Assembly (NCBI GenBank): GCA_016187565.1
Contig: JACPJR010000021.1
Span: 1 to 48,776, forward strand
DNA: 48,776 nt
Reading direction: 5' to 3'
Source: Candidatus Woesearchaeota archaeon
GTDB taxonomy: Archaea > Nanobdellota > Nanobdellia > Woesearchaeales > JACPJR01
Shown here: one piece after another, positions 31,589 through 40,214 of the stretch
How positions within the stretch are numbered: the stretch's first letter is position 1
Layout: the number at the start of each line of letters is the position of its first letter
The notes under the pieces: model-generated
Database searches by the model: none
What the model was told of the DNA's origin: nothing
What the model saw: only the letters and a program-made list of their open reading frames with translations
Made by a program: the position numbers and the translations under genes

Positions 31589-34033
31589 TTACCTTATTGG
31601 TGGCGTCCAGCCAGGAAGATCTGTTCCTCGAGAGTTGTAATCATGCACTGGTCGTCGTACTCCTTTACTCAGGAGGACCTCAAAACCCGTTACCCATGGA
31701 TTGATACCTGGATCTAAAGCGTCTCTACATTGCGCTCCAATCTCTGCTGTTGTCGACGGATGTCCGAATTGAAGGTTGGTAAGCGCGGCTGAATAGGGCG
31801 GACTTTTTGCTAACTGCCGTGCTGCTTCATAGGAACGTACAAGAAGTTCTTGTTCAGTTGCAAAAACTCCATGAACCAATCCTAATTGATGAGCCCGTTC
31901 TGCAGAAACGCCGAGATGGATAACCTCCCGTGCACCTGACTCACTGATGAGCTCGTTTAATCGCCTCGCACCATTATACCCCATTAAAATACCCAATCCC
32001 TCTTCGGGTTGGACAAATGCTGGTCGATGGCCCCAGTCATTTCTTCCAAAGGCTTTATCATAGAACGCTCCGTGGTTGAATTGCATAAATCGAAGATCGA
32101 AAAAATAGGATACTTCAGCACCACCACCCCAGAGTTCTTTACCAGCAAAGACTGTTCGAATTGGCGCTTGTCGAAGCATTTCAAACGTTTCCACTCCATC
32201 CTGGGCAATTCTTCTTCGTCCTTCACTATCCATAGGTCTATACCCAACTGCAGGATCATACCACCCTACATTAAATGCATTGGCATCAGCTCCCATCATC
32301 TTGCCACCCTTTGGATAAAAGAGCATGGCACCAATAGTTCCATTTCGATACATTTCAATGGCATGTTCCACGATATGCCGAAACTGATCCATGGATTCTG
32401 GATTCCAGACATTTCCCCGTAAGGGATTATTAGCAAGAACCACAAGGACACGATCTCTTTGAGAAACCATAGTTTCAAAATACGCATACGAGGGTCTCAT
32501 CTCACCAGTACGAAGATCTCGTTCCTCAACTGGCGTGCCATTGAGATGTCCATAGCCAAGGAGGCTTCGCCAGCCACGGTGTTGCATCGTCATAAGGAGT
32601 GAAGGCGTACCAGTCCGAGGTCCTGTTTCTCCGCGGACATCATAGAGGCCTTCAGCAACCCATTCGTGGTTTTCACTGGCTGCTCGATCAGCAAGCGCAA
32701 CAAAACCATCAACACCACCATGTGCCAGAAAGCCATCAACGACTTCGACAAGTCCATGCTTGAATTTCAATCCAACTCTCGTGGAGGTATTCACCTGACC
32801 TGGCGTGCCAAACCCCTCTTGGATCATATCAAGACCGTAGAGAAGTACTGGGATAACATACCTCCTGAAGGTCTTTCCTCCGTCATCATCAGCATGCGCA
32901 ATATGTCGCAAAGCATCAACACTCTTAATTCTTCCTGCTGCATGATCAGCTGCTTCTGCGTGTGCATAGGAAGCAAAGGCACGAGCATCTATTCTTGGAA
33001 TAGGAACGTATTCAAAGGTATCCGGATTGAAAACAGCAACAGGTTTTCCGTGCTCCCACTTGAAGAATCCTTCACCGGTTCTACTCGCTGAACCTGTTTT
33101 TCTCTCGCTCTCAAGCCATTGTATCCAATCGGGATACGCAGCTCCTTCAGGTCCCTGATACCACGTACGAAGACGATCATGTTCAGGCAATGCAGCCCGC
33201 ATATGTCTTGCAGATTCAGTATAGGGCATATGACCGGTGTTATCTAAAACTTGAAATGGATTGGTAGTAAAATGACCCCAAACCCCTCCAAGACTAACAA
33301 TATCACGTCCTGATGCAACATAACAACTTGGACCTGCTGCCATTGCCTCAAATAAGGGATCGGTCAAAAAACCATGATGTTCCCGAGGAAGACGCATGGT
33401 ATTTTTCTCAAGAACCTGTGCTGCAAGCAACCATGCTACTCGATAGGTTAGTTCACTGGTCTCAGGGCCTTTCATGACATCAATGAGGGCATTGCCATGA
33501 AACGGAAAATAACCATGCACAACGGCAAACCGTTCACGAAAGCTTCGATCAGAAAAAAGCCCTGCAAGCTCGCTCGTCAAATGAGAAGAGGTATTCGAGA
33601 AAACAGCAACAAGTTGTCGAGGGTCTGCATACTCCTGAATACCAGAAAATACCTGACGCTTGATACCTTCGCGTTCTGTTGCAACCTCCCAGATAAGATG
33701 TTTATCGCTTAAGGTTTTATAGTCGGTTGTGGTTACTACTCTCCCTTGTAAGCGTTCTCGTAATGCTGAAAGTTCGTGTTGGCATAGCTCGGTGAGATCA
33801 CCTTTCACTGAGGTCATCTTTCGGAATGTAGCATCTAATGTGCTCTGTGCCCGTGCAAGAGCCTCTGCTGAAACATCATAGAGGGTTATCTCCCAAGGAG
33901 TTTTCTCAAGCAGAAGTTGGGCAAGTCCTGTTCCCATCGTTCCTGCACCAATAATAGCAACTCGTTGAATGCGCTCTATTTCACGAACAGCATCCTCAAG
34001 TGATCTATCCCCAAATGCAAAAGCAACGCCCAT
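31589..34033 (-). CDS. 3-hydroxyacyl-CoA dehydrogenase / enoyl-CoA hydratase fusion
   Basis: 814 residues from the ATG at 34033. The N-terminal NAD domain (RVAIIGAGTMGTGLAQLL near 23-40; VVHGYFPFHGNALIDVMKGP near 170-189 with the catalytic His) and the 3HCDH C-domain (HGFLTDPLFEAM near 224) come first. A C-terminal crotonase follows, with AMLFYPKGGKMMGADANAF near 567-585 and LWGGGAEVSYFFDLRF near 635-650, plus Glu in PEEGLGILMG. Together these do the hydration and dehydrogenation steps of beta-oxidation. The start is chosen because GGGAGAGGTGGG precedes it and the ATG begins one base after the thiolase stop. Confidence 0.88.
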   Translation of the reverse strand: MGVAFAFGDRSLEDAVREIERIQRVAIIGAGTMGTGLAQLLLEKTPWEITLYDVSAEALARAQSTLDATFRKMTSVKGDLTELCQHELSALRERLQGRVVTTTDYKTLSDKHLIWEVATEREGIKRQVFSGIQEYADPRQLVAVFSNTSSHLTSELAGLFSDRSFRERFAVVHGYFPFHGNALIDVMKGPETSELTYRVAWLLAAQVLEKNTMRLPREHHGFLTDPLFEAMAAGPSCYVASGRDIVSLGGVWGHFTTNPFQVLDNTGHMPYTESARHMRAALPEHDRLRTWYQGPEGAAYPDWIQWLESERKTGSASRTGEGFFKWEHGKPVAVFNPDTFEYVPIPRIDARAFASYAHAEAADHAAGRIKSVDALRHIAHADDDGGKTFRRYVIPVLLYGLDMIQEGFGTPGQVNTSTRVGLKFKHGLVEVVDGFLAHGGVDGFVALADRAASENHEWVAEGLYDVRGETGPRTGTPSLLMTMQHRGWRSLLGYGHLNGTPVEERDLRTGEMRPSYAYFETMVSQRDRVLVVLANNPLRGNVWNPESMDQFRHIVEHAIEMYRNGTIGAMLFYPKGGKMMGADANAFNVGWYDPAVGYRPMDSEGRRRIAQDGVETFEMLRQAPIRTVFAGKELWGGGAEVSYFFDLRFMQFNHGAFYDKAFGRNDWGHRPAFVQPEEGLGILMGYNGARRLNELISESGAREVIHLGVSAERAHQLGLVHGVFATEQELLVRSYEAARQLAKSPPYSAALTNLQFGHPSTTAEIGAQCRDALDPGINPWVTGFEVLLSKGVRRPVHDYNSRGTDLPGWTPPIR

Positions 34034-34034
34034 C

Positions 34035-35345
34035 TTACCCACCTCTCCCAGCAACTCGTTCATATAAAATTGCTGTTGCCTGACCCCCACCAATACAAGC
34101 TGTTGTTAGCATTCTCTCAGCGTTTTGCCGCAAACCTTCATAAACTGCATCGACCGAGAGACAAAGTCCGGTTGCTGCCAGGGGATGGCCCATGGCAATT
34201 GCTCCACCATTCGGATTTAGTTTGTTATCAGGTATCTGAAGTAATCGTTGTACTGCCATGACCTGGGGAGCAAAGGCTTCATTGATGTACACAAGATCAA
34301 TCTGCTCCATGCTACACCCGCTTTTATCAAGGAGCGCTCGGAAAGTTGAAACTGGAGCAAGACCCATTCTTTTTGGGTCACAGGTTCCTTCAGCATAACC
34401 AGCAATCTTATAGGCATAGGAAAGTCCTAAGCTGTCTGCATAGTTTCTTTCCATAAGGACCATAGCTGCACCAGCATCACTGATTTGTGAGGATGTTCCT
34501 GGAGTAAAGAGCTTCATTCCCGGAAGGGTTCGTTGTGCAGCAAGCATGGCTTTGGTAAGTGTTGTATTCACACCCTCATCCCGCCAGACAACAAGATGAT
34601 TCCCTTCACGATCAGTATAATCAACAGGTGCGATCCCTGCAAGATAAGCAGCAAGGTCAAATCTATCCAGCGAAGGCTCATGACGGTTCCATTGACGCTC
34701 TTGTGCATAACCAGCACGTCTATGACTTTCAAGCGCATATGCTTCAGTTTGCTCTCGGGTAAGCCCTGCTTCTTGCCCGACTAAATTTGCTGTTTGTGAC
34801 ATCCGCGTATCAAACGCAAGATGTTCTAAACTTAACCAGATAGCATCTCCAGAGCCGGTACTCACGATGCGTGCAGGAAATCGTTCCTTTGTTGCATTCG
34901 GAACACTTGGATGTTCAAAAGTCCACACATCCTGAACGGTTCGATTTGCTAAATTCGTCAATGGAGCTCGGGTCATATTCTCTCCGGCAACTGCAATAGC
35001 TGCCTGATCTCCAAGAAGAATATCTTTATACGCAGCAACAATTGCCTGAAATCCAGTGCCACAGATTTTTTGGACGCCATACGATGGAGCATCAGGAACT
35101 CTTAATCCGTGCGCAACATTAACCGTGTAGATCTGCTGAAAATCAGGATCTGGATAAATCTGCAGTCCCACAATAACCTTATCAATACTACCTTGCCATT
35201 CTCGAGGAGCTATGCCTGTTCGAATGAGTGCTTCAGTGCCAGCAAGGATGGCTAGCTCTTGTGCAGAAATATGTCGATAGTAACCACCATGTTTTCCAAT
35301 GGGCGTGCGTGCAGCGCCAACAACAACCACTTCCCTCTCACTCAT
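34035..35345 (-). CDS. Acetyl-CoA C-acyltransferase (thiolase)
   Basis: 436 residues from the ATG at 35345 (MSEREVVVVGAARTPIGKHG), selected by GGAGGAGG five bases upstream. The active-site Cys is C95 in VQKICGTGFQAI. The second-half motifs NPNGGAIAMGHPLAATG (His) and TTACIGGGQATAI (Cys) are intact. It cleaves 3-ketoacyl-CoA or condenses two acetyl-CoA. The fused dehydrogenase/hydratase gene follows directly (one base between stop and ATG), making a beta-oxidation-type operon. TATA GGTTTAAATAGA (35391-35402, minus) drives both. No acyl-CoA dehydrogenase or ligase is present here. Confidence 0.92.
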   Translation of the reverse strand: MSEREVVVVGAARTPIGKHGGYYRHISAQELAILAGTEALIRTGIAPREWQGSIDKVIVGLQIYPDPDFQQIYTVNVAHGLRVPDAPSYGVQKICGTGFQAIVAAYKDILLGDQAAIAVAGENMTRAPLTNLANRTVQDVWTFEHPSVPNATKERFPARIVSTGSGDAIWLSLEHLAFDTRMSQTANLVGQEAGLTREQTEAYALESHRRAGYAQERQWNRHEPSLDRFDLAAYLAGIAPVDYTDREGNHLVVWRDEGVNTTLTKAMLAAQRTLPGMKLFTPGTSSQISDAGAAMVLMERNYADSLGLSYAYKIAGYAEGTCDPKRMGLAPVSTFRALLDKSGCSMEQIDLVYINEAFAPQVMAVQRLLQIPDNKLNPNGGAIAMGHPLAATGLCLSVDAVYEGLRQNAERMLTTACIGGGQATAILYERVAGRGG

Positions 35346-35390
35346 AAGAACCTCCTCCATCGTGTTGCTGGATGTTATCTCCCAGGAGAT

Positions 35391-35402
35391 TCTATTTAAA
35401 CC
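35391..35402 (-). promoter_or_regulatory. TATA box for the thiolase operon
   Basis: GGTTTAAATAGA on the minus strand, about 50 nt before the thiolase ATG, giving a leader of about 25 nt that includes the GGAGGAGG site. Confidence 0.5.
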
Positions 35403-35470
35403 TTTTCTTTTTGTCGTCGATAATTTCGTCATCAATTGAGGACAAAACCAGATAAATAATCACAACACCT

Positions 35471-36076
35471 TCAAACCAGCCATAAGCCGTGCCACTTCAC
35501 CACAGTAACCTTTTCTCCAGGTTTTTTTTCAACAGGATTGCGAAGAGGTTCACTTTGATACGTTTCTGGATCAAGCGCCTCAAGCCGTGGTTTTACTTTG
35601 GTGATAGGTGTTGGATGCTTTGTAAGCAGAACTACCTCAGCTGCATAATCAAGGCTTACATTTTTGTTGCTTTGCAAATCAACTCCATGGATAAGTTTTC
35701 CAAGATGGGTTATTCTGATAACTTTTTCCTCAGCCGCAAGAACATCGCCTACCTGAAACAGAGGCAATTTGAGTAACACGGTTAAACGATAGATGTCTTT
35801 ACTCGTCTGTCGATCACGCGAATAAAGTGTTGGACTCATGCTCAATGTTCCACCAAATTGTTTTTGGATTGCTACGGCTAAGGTTTTGAGAAAAGTCTTT
35901 GACGTAAGGTAGAGATCAACTCCACCACGAACTACTTTTTCTTTTGTAATGTGTACTTGAGGATGTTGCATTACTTTCTGCCGGGCAAAGACAATAGCAT
36001 CAGGTGTAGCATGACGAAGTTGGAGAATTCCCTCAAAGTAATCCTGATGCCTTTCAGTAGTTTGCTTTTGTGTCAT
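35471..36076 (-). CDS. Nmd3-like protein lacking the N-terminal zinc ribbons
   Basis: 201 residues from the ATG at 36076 (MTQKQTTERHQDYFEGILQL). The sequence HQDYFEGILQLR, then KVVRGGVDLYLTSKTFLKTL near 52-71, FGGTLSMSPTLYSRDRQT near 81-98 and the beta-rich VGDVLAAEEKVIRI near 116 resemble the core of archaeal Nmd3, the ribosomal-subunit export adaptor homologue. The CxxC zinc ribbons normally at the N terminus are absent. TATA TTTTTATACTG (about 36096-36106, minus) fits a leaderless start at 36076, so the truncation looks native. Confidence 0.65.
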   Translation of the reverse strand: MTQKQTTERHQDYFEGILQLRHATPDAIVFARQKVMQHPQVHITKEKVVRGGVDLYLTSKTFLKTLAVAIQKQFGGTLSMSPTLYSRDRQTSKDIYRLTVLLKLPLFQVGDVLAAEEKVIRITHLGKLIHGVDLQSNKNVSLDYAAEVVLLTKHPTPITKVKPRLEALDPETYQSEPLRNPVEKKPGEKVTVVKWHGLWLV

Positions 36077-36149
36077 GCAAGAACTAAAATGAATGCAGTA
36101 TAAAAAGATTGTTATGCTTCTGATTATAGGTACTACAATCGTAGAGTAA

Positions 36150-38594
36150 TCAGTCAACACGCATTTTTATTGGTGTTGGTTTCCAATCGTAAACAGTTGT
36201 TGATGCTTCTGCTCTAATTTGTTGGGTTTCAATATTCCCTGCCATATCTGTGGCAACACAGAAGAACTCGTAATAGACTCCACGCTTTCCTACAATAGTT
36301 GTGTTTGTCTGTAGTGTACGGGTAAGTATCCGTTGATAGCCTTGGCCATCTGCAGCCATATACACATCAAATGATTCGATCTCTCCAATAGCATCGGTAC
36401 CATTCCAAGAAACACTAAAGTTTGATGAATACATTAACGGAGGGAGGGCATTCATGGTACATTTTGGTATTGAACTATCAATAATCGTAATGGTGTTATT
36501 TGTTGTCATAGGATCAAAAACATCAAAGCGGATAGTTGCATTGTTAAGAATAGTTGCTCCAGAAACCAATCCTTGCTTTGGCTTAATCTGGTAGAAAACA
36601 TGATCTGTTTTATTAATCCCCAAATAGATATTCTCGAGGAACCAGCGTAACGTATTGTTGTTTCTGTTCACGGTCCAGTTTTCCATGTAGGTCTCATTGA
36701 TAAAGATCGTTTCATTACCAAAGGTAATATTTTTCTGTCGGGTTTTGTTTTGCAGGTACAAGAGAATGGTTTGTCCATCATTGATAGCATAAAAGGTTCC
36801 ATTCCTTGCAACAACCTGAAGTGTTGAGAGGTTAAGTTTTTGATTGAGCTCGTCCAATAAGCCAACAGTTTTTGCTTCTGCAGTTCCTATATTCTCAAAA
36901 TCAATAGTGTATAAGAGTGTCTGATTCGGCAACGCATATTTCTCTGGAAGTACGGTCTTTTGATTCGGGTCAAAAGATCCTGAAGTGTTCTGCTCATGTG
37001 ATCCACACCCATCGAGATTTCCTCTCCACAGACATCTAGTCCAAAGGAAAATGCAGGTAGGTACAACGACGGTAACACACTTTAGATCTTTTTTTTGAAT
37101 ACATCCTATCATTCCTGCTTGTAAACAATCTTGGTATGTTTGCGAACAGGCTTCTGCTTCTTCAGGCGTAAGGCAAAACGTTCCCGTAACTTCCTCTCCT
37201 ACGGGGAACGTAGGATCAACGTTTACTTTATAATAAATCAGGTACGAGCCTCCTGGTTGGAGGGGAGGAATTTCCCATTGGAGAAAGGTTTGATAGGAAC
37301 TTTGATTAAAGAGGCTCTCGTTCTCTGGCAATGGCCATCCATCAGAGGTGTTAACAATTGTCTTTGGGTAAGGAGATGCATTCAGAAAAGTAAACCATGG
37401 CTCGAGTAATTCCGAACTATTGACTTTTGCTGTGGGGCTCACACCAATATTCTGTACCATAATAAAATAATCTGCATCTTGTCCAGGAACAGTCTGCGTT
37501 CCCACTTTTTCTACAGTAAACGTAGGGGGTGGAAGCTGTAAAAGCACTTCCATAACTAATTCTTTTTGTACCGTTTGATTTAATGCATCCTTCACCTGTA
37601 CCGTAAAGGTAAAATTACCGACACCTGCAGGCGTGCCGTTCAACATTCCATTCGGATAAAAGCCCATACCCTGGGGAATGGTACCGTTAATTATTGACCA
37701 GAGCAGTGGCTCTTTTCCAAAAAGGGCCTCAAACTGAAAGACAACATACTGATCTATTTGAGCGAATAATGGTGATGCAGTAGAGATTTGGAATTGCTTA
37801 CATTTTCCTGCTTGAGATGCATTAGCTATGGCACGAATCTCTTCATTACTTAACGCACGATCATAAATAGCGACTTCATCAATGACGCCATTGACATATC
37901 CAAGATTTTCAGCCTGTGCAATCGTTAATGGAGCATTAGCATTTGGCACTTCATAATCATGCATTTCCGATACGACCGGAAGACCATTGACAAAAACAGT
38001 CCAATTGTTTCCCATACGACGCATGGCTAAATGATACCATTCATTTAAGGTTGGACTAAAGGGAGCAAGAGCAAAAAATTGTGTTCCTGATACCCCACCA
38101 TTGATGTGAAATTCCAAAACTCCTCCCCCTAAAGCAAAGAACCATTTACGCCGAAATCCAGAACCTTCATCATTACCAATAAAAATATGACTTGGATGGC
38201 CCATGCTTCCTCCACCAGGCTCAAAAGATTTCATCCATAACTCTATAGTAAAATTATTTCGACCAAAGTACCACAAGTCACTATCACCCACAGAGACGTA
38301 ATCATTCCCTCCGTCAAACTGAAGCGCTTGACCAACCAATCCGGTAACATGTAAAGGTCCATTGACGAGGACACCTGAGTGAGAGCCAACAACATCGTCT
38401 GTTGTTGTACCATTTTGTTCATCAAAAGGCCACCACGCAACAATGCCTTCAGGAGAAGGTGTACAATTTGTTCCATTTACTCTCTGCATAGATGCACCAT
38501 TAGGTGATTGGAGCTGAGCAGCTACTGAGAACATAATTACTCCTGCAAGAATAAAAGCCCCTATTGAGAATACTATTGCCTTTGCCCCACGCAT
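36150..38594 (-). CDS. Secreted LamG/Ig-like surface protein
   Basis: 814 residues. A signal or anchor segment (AKAIVFSIGAFILAGVIMFS) opens the protein. A LamG/concanavalin-like domain spans about 45-260 (GIVAWWPFDEQNGTTTDD, ALQFDGGNDYVSVG, GVIDEVAIYDRALSNEEIRA). A putative Ig domain (LLWSIINGTIPQGMGFYPNG), DUF11-like beta domains with many N-x-S/T sites, and a final Ig-like region follow. No C-terminal membrane helix is visible, so it would be released or held by the N-terminal segment. It probably serves adhesion or binds glycans (inference). TATA-like GTTTAAATAGA lies near 38615-38625 (minus). Confidence 0.75.
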   Translation of the reverse strand: MRGAKAIVFSIGAFILAGVIMFSVAAQLQSPNGASMQRVNGTNCTPSPEGIVAWWPFDEQNGTTTDDVVGSHSGVLVNGPLHVTGLVGQALQFDGGNDYVSVGDSDLWYFGRNNFTIELWMKSFEPGGGSMGHPSHIFIGNDEGSGFRRKWFFALGGGVLEFHINGGVSGTQFFALAPFSPTLNEWYHLAMRRMGNNWTVFVNGLPVVSEMHDYEVPNANAPLTIAQAENLGYVNGVIDEVAIYDRALSNEEIRAIANASQAGKCKQFQISTASPLFAQIDQYVVFQFEALFGKEPLLWSIINGTIPQGMGFYPNGMLNGTPAGVGNFTFTVQVKDALNQTVQKELVMEVLLQLPPPTFTVEKVGTQTVPGQDADYFIMVQNIGVSPTAKVNSSELLEPWFTFLNASPYPKTIVNTSDGWPLPENESLFNQSSYQTFLQWEIPPLQPGGSYLIYYKVNVDPTFPVGEEVTGTFCLTPEEAEACSQTYQDCLQAGMIGCIQKKDLKCVTVVVPTCIFLWTRCLWRGNLDGCGSHEQNTSGSFDPNQKTVLPEKYALPNQTLLYTIDFENIGTAEAKTVGLLDELNQKLNLSTLQVVARNGTFYAINDGQTILLYLQNKTRQKNITFGNETIFINETYMENWTVNRNNNTLRWFLENIYLGINKTDHVFYQIKPKQGLVSGATILNNATIRFDVFDPMTTNNTITIIDSSIPKCTMNALPPLMYSSNFSVSWNGTDAIGEIESFDVYMAADGQGYQRILTRTLQTNTTIVGKRGVYYEFFCVATDMAGNIETQQIRAEASTTVYDWKPTPIKMRVD

Positions 38595-38668
38595 AGTTAT
38601 CTCAACGGATTTGATCTATTTAAACTTTTGGTTTTATCTTTCAGTAACTACCTAAATTAATCCACAAC

Positions 38669-38678
38669 GTTTATAAAG
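38669..38678 (+). promoter_or_regulatory. TATA box for signal peptidase gene
   Basis: GTTTATAAAG is centred 26 nt before the ATG at 38700, indicating a leaderless mRNA. Confidence 0.55.
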
Positions 38679-38699
38679 CATTGGGCTCTCCAACAAGAG

Positions 38700-39344
38700 A
38701 TGAAAAAGAGAAGGCTACAATCAGTAACAACGCTTCTCAAGAGGTTTTGGCACTTTCTTTGGTATGAAGATAGTTGGCTCAGTTGGATAGTGAATGTTAT
38801 TTTAGCATTTGTCATCATCAAATTCCTCGTTTATCCAGGATTAGGATTCCTTTTAGGGACGACCCATCCGATTGTGGCTGTTGTTTCGGGAAGTATGGAG
38901 CATGATGGTAGCTTTGATGATTGGTGGCACTCAAGTGCTCTTTGTGGTAATGATCTGTGTAGCCAAGAAGACTATTATATGCAGTATAGCATCACCAAAG
39001 AAGAGTTTCAAGAATTTCGGTTTCCCAATGGATTCAACAAAGGAGATATCATGGTACTTTTAGGGACACCAGCAAGATCTCTCGAGGCAGGAGACGTTAT
39101 TGTCTTTCAGAGCAAACGAACAGACCCAATCATCCACAGAATTATCAATGTCGATGGACAACAAGGAAAAGCCATTTTTCAGACAAAGGGGGATCATAAT
39201 CAACAGAGCATTGCTTCCTCATCTTTAGATGAAATTAACATCAGAGAAGAACAGATTATTGGAAGGGCTGTATTGAGAATTCCCTATCTCGGCTATATTA
39301 AAATATGGTTCGTTCAGTTATTAAATCCTAATGATACGAGGTGA
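38700..39344 (+). CDS. Signal peptidase I, archaeal Sec11-like
   Basis: 214 residues. One membrane helix (about 27-53) precedes the catalytic VVSGSMEHDG (S65). The region GDIMVLLGTPARSLEAGDVI follows, then TDPIIHRIINV (H146) and QTKGDHNQQS (D165). The Ser-His-Asp set is that of archaeal/ER signal peptidases rather than the bacterial Ser-Lys dyad. An insertion with two Cys (LCGNDLCSQEDYYMQY) lies between the Ser and His boxes. A C-terminal hydrophobic segment may be a second membrane helix. It would process the secreted proteins on both sides. Confidence 0.85.
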   Translation: MKKRRLQSVTTLLKRFWHFLWYEDSWLSWIVNVILAFVIIKFLVYPGLGFLLGTTHPIVAVVSGSMEHDGSFDDWWHSSALCGNDLCSQEDYYMQYSITKEEFQEFRFPNGFNKGDIMVLLGTPARSLEAGDVIVFQSKRTDPIIHRIINVDGQQGKAIFQTKGDHNQQSIASSSLDEINIREEQIIGRAVLRIPYLGYIKIWFVQLLNPNDTR

Positions 39345-39348
39345 TAGT

Positions 39349-39663
39349 ATGTTTTGCAAAAAATGTGGTGCAATTCTTATTCCAAAAAAAGAAGGCAATA
39401 AACGAGTCATGTCTTGCTCGTGTGGGTATAAAGAAACAGATCGTGATAAGATGAAAATTGTGGAGAAAACAAAAGAGAGTGCGTCCATTGAAGTTGTTCA
39501 TAAAGAAGATGATAGCCCTCATCCCTTAGTAGAGGTAACCTGCCCAAAATGTAAGCATGAGAAGGCTTATTTTTGGTCTCTCCAAACAAGGGCTGCAGAT
39601 GAACCAGAAACTAAATTCTATAAATGCGAGAAATGTAAGCATACCTGGCGAGACTATACCTAA
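39349..39663 (+). CDS. tfs: Transcription factor S (TFIIS/RpoM-like)
   Basis: 104 residues from the ATG at 39349, preceded by GAGGTGAT. The N-terminal ribbon has MFCKKCG (C3, C6) and SCSCGYKE (C23, C25). The C-terminal TFIIS ribbon has TCPKCKHEKAYFWSLQTRAA, the catalytic acidic pair DE in ADEPET, and FYKCEKCKHTWRDYT. It stimulates RNA cleavage by backtracked RNA polymerase. The ATG at 39331 overlaps the signal-peptidase stop region and is less likely. It follows the peptidase gene by four bases and is likely co-transcribed. Confidence 0.92.
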   Translation: MFCKKCGAILIPKKEGNKRVMSCSCGYKETDRDKMKIVEKTKESASIEVVHKEDDSPHPLVEVTCPKCKHEKAYFWSLQTRAADEPETKFYKCEKCKHTWRDYT

Positions 39664-39728
39664 GAGAGATAATACTCTTGTATCAACGCGCATAAAGAGA
39701 GAGAAAAAATAAAAAGCTTATTTGCAGA

Positions 39729-39920
39729 CTAATACCATTCTCTCCACTTGTCAGTCTTCTTCCACTTTTTCTGTTCCTGGAAACCAGGAATGTCGATAAA
39801 ATACTTGTTAAAACTGTTTACTCGTCGTCGAGAAGAAGTTCCTGGCACGAGATACTTTTGTGTGTTGCCTCTTTGGAGGTTAAAAGACTTAATACTTTTT
39901 TCTTTTATTCTTCCTGCCAT
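39729..39920 (-). CDS. Small basic protein of unknown function
   Basis: 63 residues, strongly basic (MAGRIKEKSIKSFNLQRGNT, then SSRRRVNSFNKYFID, ending KKWKKTDKWREWY). A good TATA-like element (GCATTATATACC on the minus strand, near 39955-39966) lies about 40 nt upstream, supporting a real gene. The composition suggests nucleic-acid or ribosome binding. It is not one of the small ribosomal proteins I can recognise. An Ala second residue and the basic start recall ribosome-associated peptides (inference). Confidence 0.5.
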   Translation of the reverse strand: MAGRIKEKSIKSFNLQRGNTQKYLVPGTSSRRRVNSFNKYFIDIPGFQEQKKWKKTDKWREWY

Positions 39921-40008
39921 AGTAACCTATGCCCCAATGTTTCTAGGGAGAGGGGGTATATAATGCTTTTACCGCAATAGTGCGGGCTTGTTCTACAAAT
40001 TCCCGTGT

Positions 40009-40176
40009 TTAGTGAGGAAAAGCCAGCAATAATTCATAAACACGATGATAGGATATTTGCTGAGTGATTCGTGTTTTTACCTTCTCATAGATCTGCTTAG
40101 CAGTTTGACCCTCCTTTTCACAAAGTACCATCACAATGCCGAAATCGATCTCTTCTCGGAGGATAGCTTGAATCAT
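40009..40176 (-). CDS. Small HTH-like protein (55 residues)
   Basis: The ORF reads MIQAILREEIDFGIVMVLCE, then KEGQTAKQIYEKVKTRIT, then QQISYHRVYELLLAFPH. The pattern helix - turn (EGQTAKQIYEKV) - helix (SYHRVYELL) looks like a small winged-helix or HTH module. TATA CTTTATATAGC (40198-40208, minus) lies about 26 nt before the ATG, so it is leaderless. It sits just behind the giant surface-protein gene on the same strand but has its own promoter. The function is unknown. Confidence 0.5.
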   Translation of the reverse strand: MIQAILREEIDFGIVMVLCEKEGQTAKQIYEKVKTRITQQISYHRVYELLLAFPH

Positions 40177-40214
40177 AGAACAAAAAAAGACATCGTGCTA
40201 TATAAAGATTGCTC

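Noticed and set aside
31376-31717. 113-residue plus-strand ORF in the hairpin-rich spacer
   Set aside because: It runs across several perfect hairpins and into the opposite-strand fusion gene; no start signal and no regular protein pattern.
34034-34093. 20-residue longer start for the dehydrogenase-hydratase fusion
   Set aside because: It would overlap the thiolase gene; the ATG at 34033 has a strong Shine-Dalgarno and follows the thiolase stop by one base.
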